DNA of 64,000 bases from JBDIVL01 sp039794405 (GTDB lineage: Bacteria; Planctomycetota; Brocadiia; Brocadiales; Brocadiaceae). Position 1 is the stretch's first letter. Every line of letters starts with the position of its first letter. A program made the translations under genes and the position numbers. This document shows, one piece after another, positions 34,001-42,128 of this stretch. Location of the stretch: the NCBI GenBank assembly GCA_039794405.1, contig JBDIVL010000009.1:37925-101924 (forward strand). The letters run 5' to 3'. The notes below the pieces were generated by a model. It had not been told where the DNA came from and ran no database searches. It was given only the letters and a program-made list of their open reading frames with translations.

Positions 34001-34419
34001 TAGGAAACACCGGCCAGCAGGAATGTTGATGCCGTTACTGGAGACATAATGCCGGTAGGTACCATACCAAACGTATCTTTTTTGCCAAATATCAGGTGTT
34101 CATAATTGAACATGCTGTCTGTTGAAAATTGGATAAGCGAGAAGAGACCTGCGAATAGGGTAAATACTGCATTCAATACAGCCAATAATTTGAGGGGGCG
34201 ACAGGTATGCCAGTAGATATGGAAGATAAAGCTGATTCCAAATCCGATAAACGTTGCTGCCGTGCTGTGGGCCATGGGAATGTAGTCTGGGCGAAAACTG
34301 GCAAGCTGTTTTAGATTCCATATCCATCCGGATAGTGCTACTACGCCAAGGCCCGTTTGTATTCCAAAACAGGTCAATGCAATACGGGGGAAAATATTTG
34401 TTTGGTTGTTACCTTTCAT
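31042..34419 (-). CDS. Membrane GAF-PAS-GAF-GAF-HD-GYP signalling protein
   Basis: About 1125 residues. An N-terminal sensor of seven or eight membrane helices (to about 285) is followed by a GAF domain (~310-460), a PAS domain (about 470-595, 'SIVITDRTGNIEYANPKFQRLTGY'), two further GAF domains (~605-755 and ~770-930), and a C-terminal HD-GYP phosphodiesterase (EGHSRRV, 'LLHDIGKMGVPD', 'HHERWDGTGYPRGL'). All catalytic HD-GYP residues are present, so it should hydrolyse cyclic di-GMP in response to membrane and small-molecule or haem-type inputs. Start uncertain: ATG 34419, or TTG 34437 six codons upstream; neither has a good RBS. Confidence 0.9.
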   Translation of the reverse strand: MKGNNQTNIFPRIALTCFGIQTGLGVVALSGWIWNLKQLASFRPDYIPMAHSTAATFIGFGISFIFHIYWHTCRPLKLLAVLNAVFTLFAGLFSLIQFSTDSMFNYEHLIFGKKDTFGMVPTGIMSPVTASTFLLAGVSYLFALFPVHKGRIKNVASTLAAIVIAIGFVVILGYLYGTPLLYGGTTVPMALSTAITFVFAGTGLMTAIGTQYWPLRLAVAPTTCVRIIRLFMPIIITIVLVNGWLIADVKRFSSINPALMSALLCIVFLVISSYGISKIARRLGDKIDRTEDNYKHALKELNTRNEYNKVLIELGKYAITTVNLSEFMDKVAEALVKNLGVEYSKILELLPDGKRLLLRAGIGWKEGLVENTILDATDLTQVGYTLLSQQPIIVENLRTEKRFKGYPLLLDHGIMSGMSIIIPGYKRPFGILAVHTSVQRRFDMNDVNFLQSVAHMMATVISHSMLLCDLQRISFAMEQSPVSIVITDRTGNIEYANPKFQRLTGYTMEETKGKSSRILKSGEMPPEEYKRLWDTITSGKEWRGRFHNRKKNGDLYWEDVLISPVKDGDGKIINFIALKEDITHQVESEQRRQAQYTITETLVQTTSTEKIALKVIQTICECFGWDLGTLWVVDNHQNILQRKISWKKPTLSTSVFEVITKEITCKTGTGLPGRVWASGKPLWIPDVTQDQNFPGQHHALKDGLHGACCFPIIYENNTIGVMDFFSHAIIPPDNDIQDMMAAVGHQIGMFLVRLQTYEQLKKQLNHISILIDFGRTITSSLDLKVISNIFAEKAAKHLQADAVSILLYNQHTQKFSCVHGSGFLQQRHPFINQHSSCCREKLLEKETCYIPNLLDKDVSCNRVPSMQKEGFLTYYGIPLISKGYLIGAIEFFFRKLFKPESEWVNFVDSLSLQMAIAIDNAMLFGNTQRAQSELLQAYNNMIEGWSYALDLRDKETEGHSRRVTQMAVHIAQHMGMAEEEIVHVYRGALLHDIGKMGVPDNILLKPSPLTEEEWKIMRMHPIYAYEMLSPIPYLKQALDIPYCHHERWDGTGYPRGLRGNQIPLAARIFSIVDTYDALRHDRPYRKGMPKEKIVDHIHNCAGVYYDPEIVKIFIKIFQEGTLGAP

Positions 34420-34470
34420 GGGAAGGTTTCTTGCCAATCTGGTTAATGGAAATATTCTCTGTAATCTAAT

Positions 34471-34624
34471 CGTATAGGAATTTCAAAACAGTGTGATGTT
34501 TCGGTGTATCCTCACACCGAAAAGAAGCTCTGTATTTTCCGGCAAAACCTGCCATGCTATGTGATATCTTATTTTGAGGATCACGATACCATAGTTATAG
34601 CAGTGAAAAGTTGCCAAAGGCTTT
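34471..34624. repeat. Modular hairpin element, complete copy
   Basis: CGTATAGGAATTTCAAAAC (34471-34489), hairpin TTTCGGTGT/ACACCGAAA (34499-34522), then after about 80 bases AAAAGTTGCCAAAGGCTT (34605-34622). Same order of modules as at 15034 and 36179. Lies between the HD-GYP and NtrC-type genes. Confidence 0.72.
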
Positions 34625-34671
34625 ATTAAATAAAGCATAGCCGGACAGGGTCTCATAAGTTACCAAAAAAT

Positions 34672-36024
34672 TCATTCTTGGTCAATATGGTAGGCCTTCA
34701 ATTTGTTATAGAGGGTTTTTAGCGATATGCCAAGGGTTTCTGCTGCAAGGGTCTTGTTCCACTGCTTTTCATGTAATATCTTCAGGATATGCTTTTTCTC
34801 TACTTCTGAAAGGGTTACTTCCGTATTGTCCGGCGTATTCATATTTGGTGGTATACCAAACATGTTTTCCGGCAAATCCTCAGTGGAAATACAATCGCCT
34901 TCCGTTAGTACTACCAGTCGTTCTATGGTATTTTCCAGCTCACGTACATTGCCCGGCCATGAGTATTTTGTTATCATCTCTATTGTCTCCGGAAGCAATC
35001 TTTTCTTTTGTTTATTTTGACAAATCCTTTGGAGAAAATGCTGGGCCAGAGCAGGGATATCCTCCCTTCTCTCCCGAAGTGGAGGAAGAAATACTGTGAT
35101 TACATTCAATCGGAAATAGAGATCTTCCCTGAATCCTCCGTTCTTTACCTCTGCGGAGAGATTCTTGTGGGTAGCTGCAATAATGCGGGTGTCTACCGTA
35201 ATTATCCGGTTATCACCAACGCGCCGAATTTCACCTGATTGAACAACACGAAGGAGCTTGGATTGTGTGCTAACCGTTAGTTCTCCGATTTCGTCCATGA
35301 ACAACGTGCCTCCATCTGCTACTTCAAACAAACCCACTCTTGATTCTGTGGCGCCGGTGAATGAACCCTTTATATGTCCAAAAAGCTCACTTTCCAGCAA
35401 AGTTTCCTGCAAGGTGGCACAATTAACCACGACAAATGGTTTATTCGCCCTTGTACTACGTTGATGAATTGCCTGAGCTACGAGTTCCTTTCCCGTACCA
35501 CTCTCCCCCTGGATTAATACAATAGAATCCGAGGGGGCTATTTTATCGATCATTTTGTTTACGGCATTCATTGCAGCGCTGTTCCCGACCATAAGGGGGG
35601 TTTCCTGACTGCCCTTTACCAATCTTTTCAAGTGAGCGTTCTCTTTATTTAACTGCCTTTTTTCAAGTGCTTTTTGGAGCAACACATCGAGTTCACTCAA
35701 CCGGCAAGGTTTTGTAAGATAATCGTAAGCGCCTAACTTTATTGCCTGAACAGCATTTTCAATGGAGCCCTGACCCGTTAGAATAATGACTTCTGTGGTA
35801 GGTTCCACTTCTTTTACCCTTTTTAATGTCTCAATCCCGTTCATATCAGGCATATTTATATCCAGGATTATTATATCAAAATCCCGTTCCTGTATATTTT
35901 TTATGGTCTCTTTGCCGCTGGCACAGGGGGTCACATGATATCCCATGCGATTGAGTTCGTTTGCCATAATATTCCGAAACGTGCCTTCATCATCGGTAAA
36001 TATAATGGTAGGCTTTTTATTCAT
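34672..36024 (-). CDS. NtrC-family sigma-54-dependent response regulator
   Basis: 450 residues: receiver (1-120, phosphoacceptor Asp55 with acidic pair at DD 11-12 and Lys in 'LTKPC'), AAA+ domain (about 142-375; Walker A GESGTGKE 173-180; sigma-54 contact loop GSFTGA 220-225 in place of the usual GAFTGA; Walker B DEIGE 244-248; arginine-finger region 'WPGNVRELENTIERLV') and a Fis-type HTH (405-448, 'LAAETLGISLKTLYNKL'). It should activate sigma-54 promoters when phosphorylated by the histidine kinase encoded upstream. It is separated from the kinase by 378 bases full of repeats. Confidence 0.95.
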   Translation of the reverse strand: MNKKPTIIFTDDEGTFRNIMANELNRMGYHVTPCASGKETIKNIQERDFDIIILDINMPDMNGIETLKRVKEVEPTTEVIILTGQGSIENAVQAIKLGAYDYLTKPCRLSELDVLLQKALEKRQLNKENAHLKRLVKGSQETPLMVGNSAAMNAVNKMIDKIAPSDSIVLIQGESGTGKELVAQAIHQRSTRANKPFVVVNCATLQETLLESELFGHIKGSFTGATESRVGLFEVADGGTLFMDEIGELTVSTQSKLLRVVQSGEIRRVGDNRIITVDTRIIAATHKNLSAEVKNGGFREDLYFRLNVITVFLPPLRERREDIPALAQHFLQRICQNKQKKRLLPETIEMITKYSWPGNVRELENTIERLVVLTEGDCISTEDLPENMFGIPPNMNTPDNTEVTLSEVEKKHILKILHEKQWNKTLAAETLGISLKTLYNKLKAYHIDQE

Positions 36025-36094
36025 ATTTCTTTTTCTCTTTATGATTTTGTATCTTCGTGGTTAAAATTTGCTGCCAAAGGCAGCCAGATAGGGC

Positions 36095-36170
36095 AAGTAC
36101 TGCCTACCAAAAAACAGGCAATGGGGACGAATGAACGATATTTTGGTGGGCAATGCCCACCCTACCTGGA
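36095..36170. repeat. REP-like element with GGTGGGCAATGCCCACC
   Basis: TAGGGCAAGTACTGCCTACC ... GAACGATATTTTGGTGGGCAATGCCCACCCTACC; the perfect palindrome is at 36145-36161. Organised like the copies at 57178 and (inverted) 11746. Confidence 0.7.
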
Positions 36171-36178
36171 TAATCCAA

Positions 36179-36264
36179 CGCATAGGAATTTCAATGTTCT
36201 GTTGTAGGGGCAGGTTTTAAACCTGCCCCTACGCAGGTAAAAAACAAAAGTTGCTGAAGGCTTA
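36179..36264. repeat. Modular hairpin element, complete copy
   Basis: CGCATAGGAATTTCAA (36179-36194), a perfect 14-bp palindrome GTAGGGGCAGGTTT/AAACCTGCCCCTAC (36204-36232), then AAAAGTTGCTGAAGGCTTAG (36245-36264). A partial third-module copy (AAAAGTTGCCAAAAG) is at 36384-36398, beside an imperfect GGAAC..GTTCC hairpin. Fills much of the 378-bp gap before the histidine kinase. Confidence 0.75.
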
Positions 36265-36402
36265 GAGAAACAGGGTAACCCTTTTGGGTTGCTATCCCGT
36301 GCACATATTCAGGCGGGGAAGCATCGTAGGGAACGGAGCTCCGTGTTCCTAACCACAGCTTTGCCCTACATCTTCACACCAGAAAAAGTTGCCAAAAGCA
36401 CA

Positions 36403-38031
36403 TTACAGATGTTCTTCATCTATCGCCAGCGGTAATGATATGGTAAAGGTGGCACCTTTGCCGGCACCCTCACTAAACGCTTCGATTCTTCCATTATGGA
36501 CATCAATAATACCGTAGCATATTGCCAGACCAAGCCCGGTACCTTTTCCCGTCGGTTTTGTCGTAAAGAATGGGTCGAATATCTTGTCGAGGTGTTCGGG
36601 TTTAATTCCAATGCCGGAATCCCTGAAAATAATTTGAACATGGGTTTGTTTTCTGCAGGTCGATAGAGAAACATCTCCACTACCCTCTGTTGCATGGAGT
36701 GAATTAATAATCAAATTAAGAAAAACTTGCTTTAACTGTTGTGGGTCTCCCATTACGTTACAAGCTTCTTTGGAAAGGTTCTGTTGTATCTTCTGCCTTT
36801 TCGATTGGAACTGGTGTTGAATAATAGAGAGAGTATCGTGAATAAGGGCATGGATGTCGACCCGTTCGAATTTCGGTTCGGAATGCCTCGAGAAATTCAA
36901 TAAACTTGAGATAATAGATTTACACCGGTATGTTTCATGAGAGATAATTTTCAGATATTCTGGAAAAATTTTTAATTCTTCTTTACTCTCTTGTGGTATT
37001 CTCTGATCCGATAGTGTTTTTAACCGTTCAATCAAACCCTCAGCACAACTGGCCACAGAGGCCAATGGATTGTTGATCTCATGGGCAAGTCCGGTAGCTA
37101 ACGTTCCAATACTTGCCAGTTTTTCTGATTGTATTAACTTGCGTTGTGTATCCTGTAATTCTTTGTAAGCCTCACGGATTTCCTGAGTTCTTACCTCGAC
37201 TTTGTTCTCCAGGGTATCACGCGCATTAATCAATTGTTTCGTCCTTACATTGATAATCCTTGCCGCCTTCAATACTATCAGAAAAAGAACAAAAAATAAG
37301 GCTCCCATCGCGGAACCGGTCATGATGATTGCTTTTCTCCGTGCCCTTGCTGCCTGTTTCTTTAGTCCCGACATATCCTGATAAATCTCCATTACCCCAA
37401 CCTGATGGTCTTTTTTTAATCCTCCTTTTTGCATCTCATGGATAGGATAGTAACTTTCGAGCAGGGTTTCTTCTACGTAAGAGCCCTTTGAGTCTATTGT
37501 GCCTGCCAAACGTAATGCGGATGCAGGAATACCGCGAATGGCAGAATCCAGTTTTTTGTTTTCTCCACGGTCAAGGGTAAATCCAACATGCTCTGGCACT
37601 GTACTATAAACGATATGACCTTCCATATCATATAAATATAACTTTTTAATTGGCAGTCCATGTAAATTTTTCCGAATAACTTTATCCAGTTTCCTCAATT
37701 GCCTGCGATTATTTTCGAGATCGATTTCCTTGTCTTTCCGAAGTGTCGGAACGAGAAATTCTTTATAAACTTCATGGTTTATGTGGATAATAAAATAGGA
37801 TGCGTACTCCTCACTTCGTTTTGTTAATTCCTGGCTTTCCATGCGCTGGAATATCCATCCCACCCCCAGGCTTATTATGCCGATGGCAATAAAGCTGGTG
37901 ATGGTATAGTAGAGTATCAAGTTGAACTTTTCTGGATGGAGGATTTTTTGGAGTTTCTGCAATGGAGTTAAGATGGAAAAGTTAAGAATCAGGAGAACAC
38001 ACGGTATAAATTTAACAATATTTGTGTACAT
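36403..38031 (-). CDS. NtrB-like sensor histidine kinase
   Basis: 542 residues. Two membrane helices (about 38-60 and 233-258) enclose a ~170-residue periplasmic sensor with a PAS/Cache-like 'LYLYDMEGHIVYSTVP' motif. The HisKA box is 'LATGLAHEINNPLASV' (phosphoacceptor His317). HATPase_c follows, with N box 'LNLIINSLHAT', G1 'RDSGIGI', F box 'IFDPFFTTK' and G2 'GTGLGLAI'. A helical coiled-coil region links helix 2 to the kinase. Its natural partner is the NtrC-type regulator downstream. It is 15 bases after the porin gene, so sensor, porin and periplasmic protein are cotranscribed. Confidence 0.93.
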   Translation of the reverse strand: MYTNIVKFIPCVLLILNFSILTPLQKLQKILHPEKFNLILYYTITSFIAIGIISLGVGWIFQRMESQELTKRSEEYASYFIIHINHEVYKEFLVPTLRKDKEIDLENNRRQLRKLDKVIRKNLHGLPIKKLYLYDMEGHIVYSTVPEHVGFTLDRGENKKLDSAIRGIPASALRLAGTIDSKGSYVEETLLESYYPIHEMQKGGLKKDHQVGVMEIYQDMSGLKKQAARARRKAIIMTGSAMGALFFVLFLIVLKAARIINVRTKQLINARDTLENKVEVRTQEIREAYKELQDTQRKLIQSEKLASIGTLATGLAHEINNPLASVASCAEGLIERLKTLSDQRIPQESKEELKIFPEYLKIISHETYRCKSIISSLLNFSRHSEPKFERVDIHALIHDTLSIIQHQFQSKRQKIQQNLSKEACNVMGDPQQLKQVFLNLIINSLHATEGSGDVSLSTCRKQTHVQIIFRDSGIGIKPEHLDKIFDPFFTTKPTGKGTGLGLAICYGIIDVHNGRIEAFSEGAGKGATFTISLPLAIDEEHL

Positions 38032-38046
38032 CTGTAAAGATTAAGT

Positions 38047-39204
38047 TTACCACCTGATGATAGCCTGAACAAATGATTTTCCATGTATTTTCTCTCCTGG
38101 TTCATTCTCAACCTCATATTCAAATTTGAACACCACATGATTTGTTGGTGAGTAGTTTATGCCGATAGCAACCCGGTCTGCCTCATTTCCATCGGTGATA
38201 TCCCTGTTAGGATCTACGGAATCGAACCGAATGACACCTTCCAGGTATCTTAAATAATTCAGATCAAATGGGTATTTGTAAGATGTTTGGAGGTAATAAC
38301 CGTTCCGAAAGTAATCACCACCGTCCTCCTCCTCTTGTTCTACCCGACCGGTAATGTACTCACCGCGTACTTCTACGTTACCCCTCTTAAATTGAATGTC
38401 CACACCAAGGAAGTCAATATCGAGTTTGTCGTCATTGTCATATTTTCCCCATGAGTATGAGCTTCCTATTTCCAGTCCTGGTAAACACTCATAACCAAGC
38501 CTGCCACCGACAGATTTACTCTTATTGTTGTCCCAGAGCTGCTGTACATCTTCTGTATCCGGCCCCGCTAGACCATTTGTTACGGCAAATTCATACTTCA
38601 ACTTTGTATTGTACGGTAATAAAAGAGACCCGTAGAACATCACACCAATATCGGAATATGTTCCGGGTACAATCCTGATCGACGGAAGAGGACGGTCTAT
38701 CAATTTATTTAATGGTGCAGATTCCACAAACCTTTCTATGCCTAAAGGGTACTTAAACTTGCCTATGCGGAATACGAACCGTTCTTCTATAATCTCATAA
38801 TCAAATTCAAATTTTTCCATCTCATATTTTTGAAATCCCTTTTTGATCTCGATCTCAGAGTCAAAGGATAATTTTTTAGATATTCGTTTTCCCAGCCAAA
38901 GGGTGAGTTCATTTGCATCCAGAAATTTGGAGGAGGGCTGTTGGGATTCATCGTCTCTCCCATGGACCGGAGATGTTACGTCGAAAAAGCCATGGAAATC
39001 AATCTTCTTCCAACTCTCCTTTTTTTCCTGAGAAACAGCTTCAACCTGAAAGTAATAATCTTCTGGCAGGGTTGTTGTTCTTTCTTCCGGTATATTACTT
39101 AAGTCATGCATACCGCTTGCAGTTTTATCAGCCTGATCATCCGCATAGCATAGAACACAGCAGATCATAACCAGGAGAATTGCAGGTATTGATCTCCTTA
39201 TCAA
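38047..39204 (-). CDS. Outer-membrane porin (OprO/OprP-like barrel)
   Basis: 385 residues with a signal peptide (about 1-21, ...CCVLCYAD). The rest is a series of alternating strands with frequent Tyr, Trp and Phe at boundaries ('ELTLWLGKRISKKLSFDSEIEIKK', 'RFVFRIGKFKYPLGIERF', 'NVEVRGEYITGRVE', 'HVVFKFEYEVEN') and a terminal 'FVQAIIRW' with the aromatic C-terminus of barrels. 'FRIGKFKYPLGIERF' and 'PGTYSDIGVMFYG' are features of the phosphate-selective porin O/P superfamily. It is likely a channel for a small anion or solute sensed by the adjacent kinase. It lies 15 bases after the periplasmic-protein gene. Confidence 0.82.
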   Translation of the reverse strand: MIRRSIPAILLVMICCVLCYADDQADKTASGMHDLSNIPEERTTTLPEDYYFQVEAVSQEKKESWKKIDFHGFFDVTSPVHGRDDESQQPSSKFLDANELTLWLGKRISKKLSFDSEIEIKKGFQKYEMEKFEFDYEIIEERFVFRIGKFKYPLGIERFVESAPLNKLIDRPLPSIRIVPGTYSDIGVMFYGSLLLPYNTKLKYEFAVTNGLAGPDTEDVQQLWDNNKSKSVGGRLGYECLPGLEIGSSYSWGKYDNDDKLDIDFLGVDIQFKRGNVEVRGEYITGRVEQEEEDGGDYFRNGYYLQTSYKYPFDLNYLRYLEGVIRFDSVDPNRDITDGNEADRVAIGINYSPTNHVVFKFEYEVENEPGEKIHGKSFVQAIIRW

Positions 39205-39219
39205 CGTAATTTTACCTTA

Positions 39220-39855
39220 TTATTCAGAATCGGACTGTCCTGTCTCAAAATAAGGAAATGCCTGTAAAAGCAAGGTTTCTATTTCCCTTGTAACGATTTC
39301 AAAATCCTTTAAAACGGGTTTTACTGCCCCTGCACCTAAAAAACCCATACTACCCAGGGTATTACGCGCCTTTACAAATCTGTTGTAGATTTCCTCATGT
39401 AAATTGGTTTTGTGCCGAACATCGTAATTTCTTACGTTTCCGGCAAGCAAGGTAAGATAATACTCCTCCGCCAGTTCCAGCCGTACCTTGGAACGGGTAA
39501 AGATTTCTAATTTTTCCCGGCGGTTATAATAAAATTTTTCACGAATAGCTAAAAATACAAGGTTAGCCATATGATTGGCCAGGGTCTGAAAGTCTTTCTG
39601 TTGAACAGCGGACTCAATCCGGGGCCTAAGGTCTACTTTAAAAATCGTATAAACATCGGTAATACGGTCGTTGATGATATCGACTTCAGCAGCAACTTTT
39701 GACCAGTTTGATTGCCTTCCGTAAAAAATAATAGATTTAAATACCTTGATCAGGGGGTCTTCTTCTTTAGCGTAGCCATATCCATGAACACATTTCTGGG
39801 TCAGAAATGGATGACAGAAAAAAAAGATTAGGCAAATACAGACGATCTTTTTCAT
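39220..39855 (-). CDS. Exported helical protein of unknown function
   Basis: 211 residues with a signal peptide (about 1-25, ...CVHGYG). The remainder is almost all alpha-helix with many charged residues and few motifs ('TLANHMANLVFLAIREKFYYNRREKLE', 'LVLKDFEIVTREIETLL'-like ends). I do not recognise the family. Being the first gene of the porin-kinase-regulator group and close to a promoter with an operator-like palindrome, it may be a periplasmic binding or signalling accessory. Soluble periplasmic location is inferred from the signal peptide. Confidence 0.7.
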   Translation of the reverse strand: MKKIVCICLIFFFCHPFLTQKCVHGYGYAKEEDPLIKVFKSIIFYGRQSNWSKVAAEVDIINDRITDVYTIFKVDLRPRIESAVQQKDFQTLANHMANLVFLAIREKFYYNRREKLEIFTRSKVRLELAEEYYLTLLAGNVRNYDVRHKTNLHEEIYNRFVKARNTLGSMGFLGAGAVKPVLKDFEIVTREIETLLLQAFPYFETGQSDSE

Positions 39856-39884
39856 ATTCTTCCATGCAAATAAAAAGTGAGTTA

Positions 39885-39939
39885 TCTATATCAGAAAAAT
39901 GCAAAAAGTCAATAATTTCCATTTTGGTAAATTACCAAA
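39885..39939 (-). promoter_or_regulatory. Promoter and operator-like palindrome of the porin-kinase operon
   Basis: On the minus strand: -35 TTGACT (39912-39907), 16-base spacer, -10 TATAGA (39890-39885), predicted start about 23 bases before the ATG. Immediately upstream is a perfect inverted repeat TTTGGTAA-T-TTACCAAA (39923-39939) in the position expected for an activator site. Confidence 0.5.
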
Positions 39940-40429
39940 CTTCTTATCTATGATTAAGAATGGAAATATTCCTTTTGATTACAGGAACAAATATCCTATA
40001 AAAATAAAATATTTTTGTTCTCCATATCTCATAAGATACATGACACACCATCAATGTTTAAACGGTAAAATAAGTTAGTAATCCTTTAAACCTCAAGAAG
40101 TTATAAGGCCTTGTGTTAATTTCTTCGTGGCCTAGTATTTTTCATCTTTTTCTACGAATTTGATATTATACCTTGATCGTTGGGAAAATGCATGGTTCTG
40201 TATTATAATTATGGGAAAAATCCCCGAGTCTCCTATAGAAAACTCTCCAAATATAAACCTGGCACGGCGAAGTAGGAATCAGCAAGAAAAAGTATACAAG
40301 AATGTCAATGCCAAAATCCAAAGTTTAAAATTTGAAATCCGGAATACGAAATGGCATTGACTGATTGGTCTATTTGGTTTTTTGGAATTCGGATTTAGAG
40401 TCTTCTATGATAACTTCGGAGGAGCTATA
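39940..40429. other. Intergenic region between divergent genes
   Basis: About 490 bases with no supportable gene. The last part (40300-40415) is the 'CAAAATCCAAAGTTTAAAAT' plus 'GAAATCCGGAATACGAAAT' type of direct-repeat-like junk, echoed faintly near 13880. GGAGGAG at 40416-40422 is the ribosome binding site of the next gene. No RNA gene or terminator seen. Confidence 0.5.
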
Positions 40430-41815
40430 ATGAGTGACAAGCACAGACCATTTGCCCGAATGTTAATTGCATGCTTCTTATTTGTTTTTGCAGTTGCACT
40501 CAATATTTTCCTGCCACGTTACTGGCGTGATATACCAGAAATAGTGAAGCATTTGCTCCTTATGTTTAGCGCCATCATGTGTGTTCATATCATAGAGTAT
40601 GCATATCTCTGGTGGGAAATCTTTGGACATATCAAAGGTATTTTACAAGAGACCCTTCAGGCTACAAACCAACTTATCGATGACAATAGAGGTTCATTAG
40701 AAAGGGTTTTGCAGGATACGAACCGCCTCATCAGATCTGCAGCGAATTGCGGCTTAACGGATATCTATGATTGCCGCAAGGATGTAAAAAGTGACATATA
40801 TAATACTATAGAAAATGCAGAAAAAAGAGTTTGGCTCCTCGGTATTACCTTCTCAGAGAATGTTCATCTTGACCAGTTACTTTCCACACTGAGTAAGAAG
40901 ATACAAGGGGGACTCGATATCAGGATGCTTCTCCTTGATACGCTTCGGGGTCCGGCAATTTTCCGGGCGTTTCTTGAGGGTACTGCTCTTGAGACCGCAA
41001 GGATCATTCACACTGACAGAACAAAAGTGCAGCCAATGGATCCCTATTTCCATCAGCGGATATACAGTGATTTTGTTCATGCCTGTAACAGGCTGAGAAG
41101 TCATCCAACCGTTGGTGCTACCGTCAGATTTTATGCACAAACTCCAGTTTGCTGGATGACAATTGTAGACGATGTTATTTATTTTCAACCCTATACACTT
41201 GGACGAAGTGCGAACCAGCATTCAGTAAATGTCTGTATCGGTGCTCATATGCCGGTATTCAAATTCCAAATGCAGTCACATGGAAAACCTTTCGAAATCC
41301 TCGAAGACCATTTTTTTAAATTATGGCTGACATCCAATATGGATTTGTTTCACGTAGAAACCAGGATTGCGGACCGTAACCACATTATTAAAGACATATT
41401 TGATTCTCATCTGTCATGGTTTAAACATGTCTATGGGTCTCTTTATGCCCCTAAAGAAGGCGGATTATTTCCTATTGACCGGCGTAAATTTCCGCGCCAG
41501 CTATGGGTGTGGGGTCAATTGACATCATTGAGTATCTGTTTACAGGATAATAAGACGATAGACGCAGCTATTTATGATTACTCCTGTGAGGCAATATCCT
41601 TAAAAATGGAAAACACCTACTCTCTCTATGAGGGAGAAAGGGTTGCTTTACAGGGCATACCCCCCGTTGAACCATTAGCTGCCAATTTTGTGATGGATCA
41701 TTTCCTAAAAATAGGGGAGTTTGTTGTGAAACGGATAGAAAATAGTCCACAGCCGGTTGCCGCACTGCAGGCAATTCTGAAAAGTAACAGATGTGAAGAA
41801 TTGAATAAAGATTAA
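40430..41815 (+). CDS. Membrane protein with PLD-like and PilZ-like domains
   Basis: 461 residues from the ATG at 40430, preceded by GGAGGAG six bases upstream (an earlier frame to 40382 lacks this). Two membrane helices near the N-terminus (about 10-30 and 38-62) are followed by a coiled-coil linker, then a central domain of the kind seen at the start of PLD-like proteins ('DIYNTIENAEKRVWLLGITFSENVHLDQLLSTLSKKI'). The C-terminal ~110 residues start with 'DRRKFPRQLWV' and contain 'IYDYSCEAISLKM', close to the RxxxR and D/N-x-S-x-x-G motifs of PilZ. It may read out cyclic di-GMP made or degraded by the HD-GYP protein. The PLD HKD motif is not intact, so a catalytic role is doubtful. Confidence 0.65.
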   Translation: MSDKHRPFARMLIACFLFVFAVALNIFLPRYWRDIPEIVKHLLLMFSAIMCVHIIEYAYLWWEIFGHIKGILQETLQATNQLIDDNRGSLERVLQDTNRLIRSAANCGLTDIYDCRKDVKSDIYNTIENAEKRVWLLGITFSENVHLDQLLSTLSKKIQGGLDIRMLLLDTLRGPAIFRAFLEGTALETARIIHTDRTKVQPMDPYFHQRIYSDFVHACNRLRSHPTVGATVRFYAQTPVCWMTIVDDVIYFQPYTLGRSANQHSVNVCIGAHMPVFKFQMQSHGKPFEILEDHFFKLWLTSNMDLFHVETRIADRNHIIKDIFDSHLSWFKHVYGSLYAPKEGGLFPIDRRKFPRQLWVWGQLTSLSICLQDNKTIDAAIYDYSCEAISLKMENTYSLYEGERVALQGIPPVEPLAANFVMDHFLKIGEFVVKRIENSPQPVAALQAILKSNRCEELNKD

Positions 41816-41884
41816 TCAGGATAGAAAAACCTTGCTTTTGGAATTCGATACTTTTGATTTGTATTCTTGTCCTCCATAGGAAAC

Positions 41885-41912
41885 TTGACAATGCGCAATA
41901 AGGTTGTACAAT
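41885..41912 (+). promoter_or_regulatory. Strong sigma-70-type promoter
   Basis: TTGACA (41885-41890), 16-base spacer, TACAAT (41907-41912). A start near 41919 leaves a leader of about 210 bases before the radical SAM gene at 42129. Confidence 0.6.
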
Positions 41913-41918
41913 GGTTTT

Positions 41919-42128
41919 TTTGTGCAAATTGCTTGATACAAGCAATCATGAGGTGCCCGTCTAAAATAGAACTGTCATTCTGAACAGAATGAGACAGGAA
42001 AGGGTTGCCTTAGATTGATGTATGGGAAGATTTCCCTTCCATTGCCAGGAATGGTATCCTGATTTTTCAGATGAGGTTTCAGGCTGTTGCTTGTGTAATA
42101 CTTCAACATTACGGAGAAGTTTCAAACT
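41919..42128 (+). promoter_or_regulatory. Hairpin-rich 5' leader of the radical SAM gene
   Basis: Four successive stem-loops can be read: ATTGCTTG/CAAGCAAT (41928-41946), CATTCTG/CAGAATG (41976-41991, extendable), GGGAA/TTCCC (near 42028) and CCATT/AATGG (near 42040). I see no B12-box, TPP or SAM riboswitch consensus. It may be a new cis-regulatory RNA or incidental structure. ACGGAG precedes the ATG by 10 bases. Confidence 0.35.

Noticed and set aside
41919..42128. Cobalamin riboswitch upstream of the B12-type radical SAM gene
   Set aside because: No GCCACTG B12 box or kissing-loop layout; the hairpins are short and separate.
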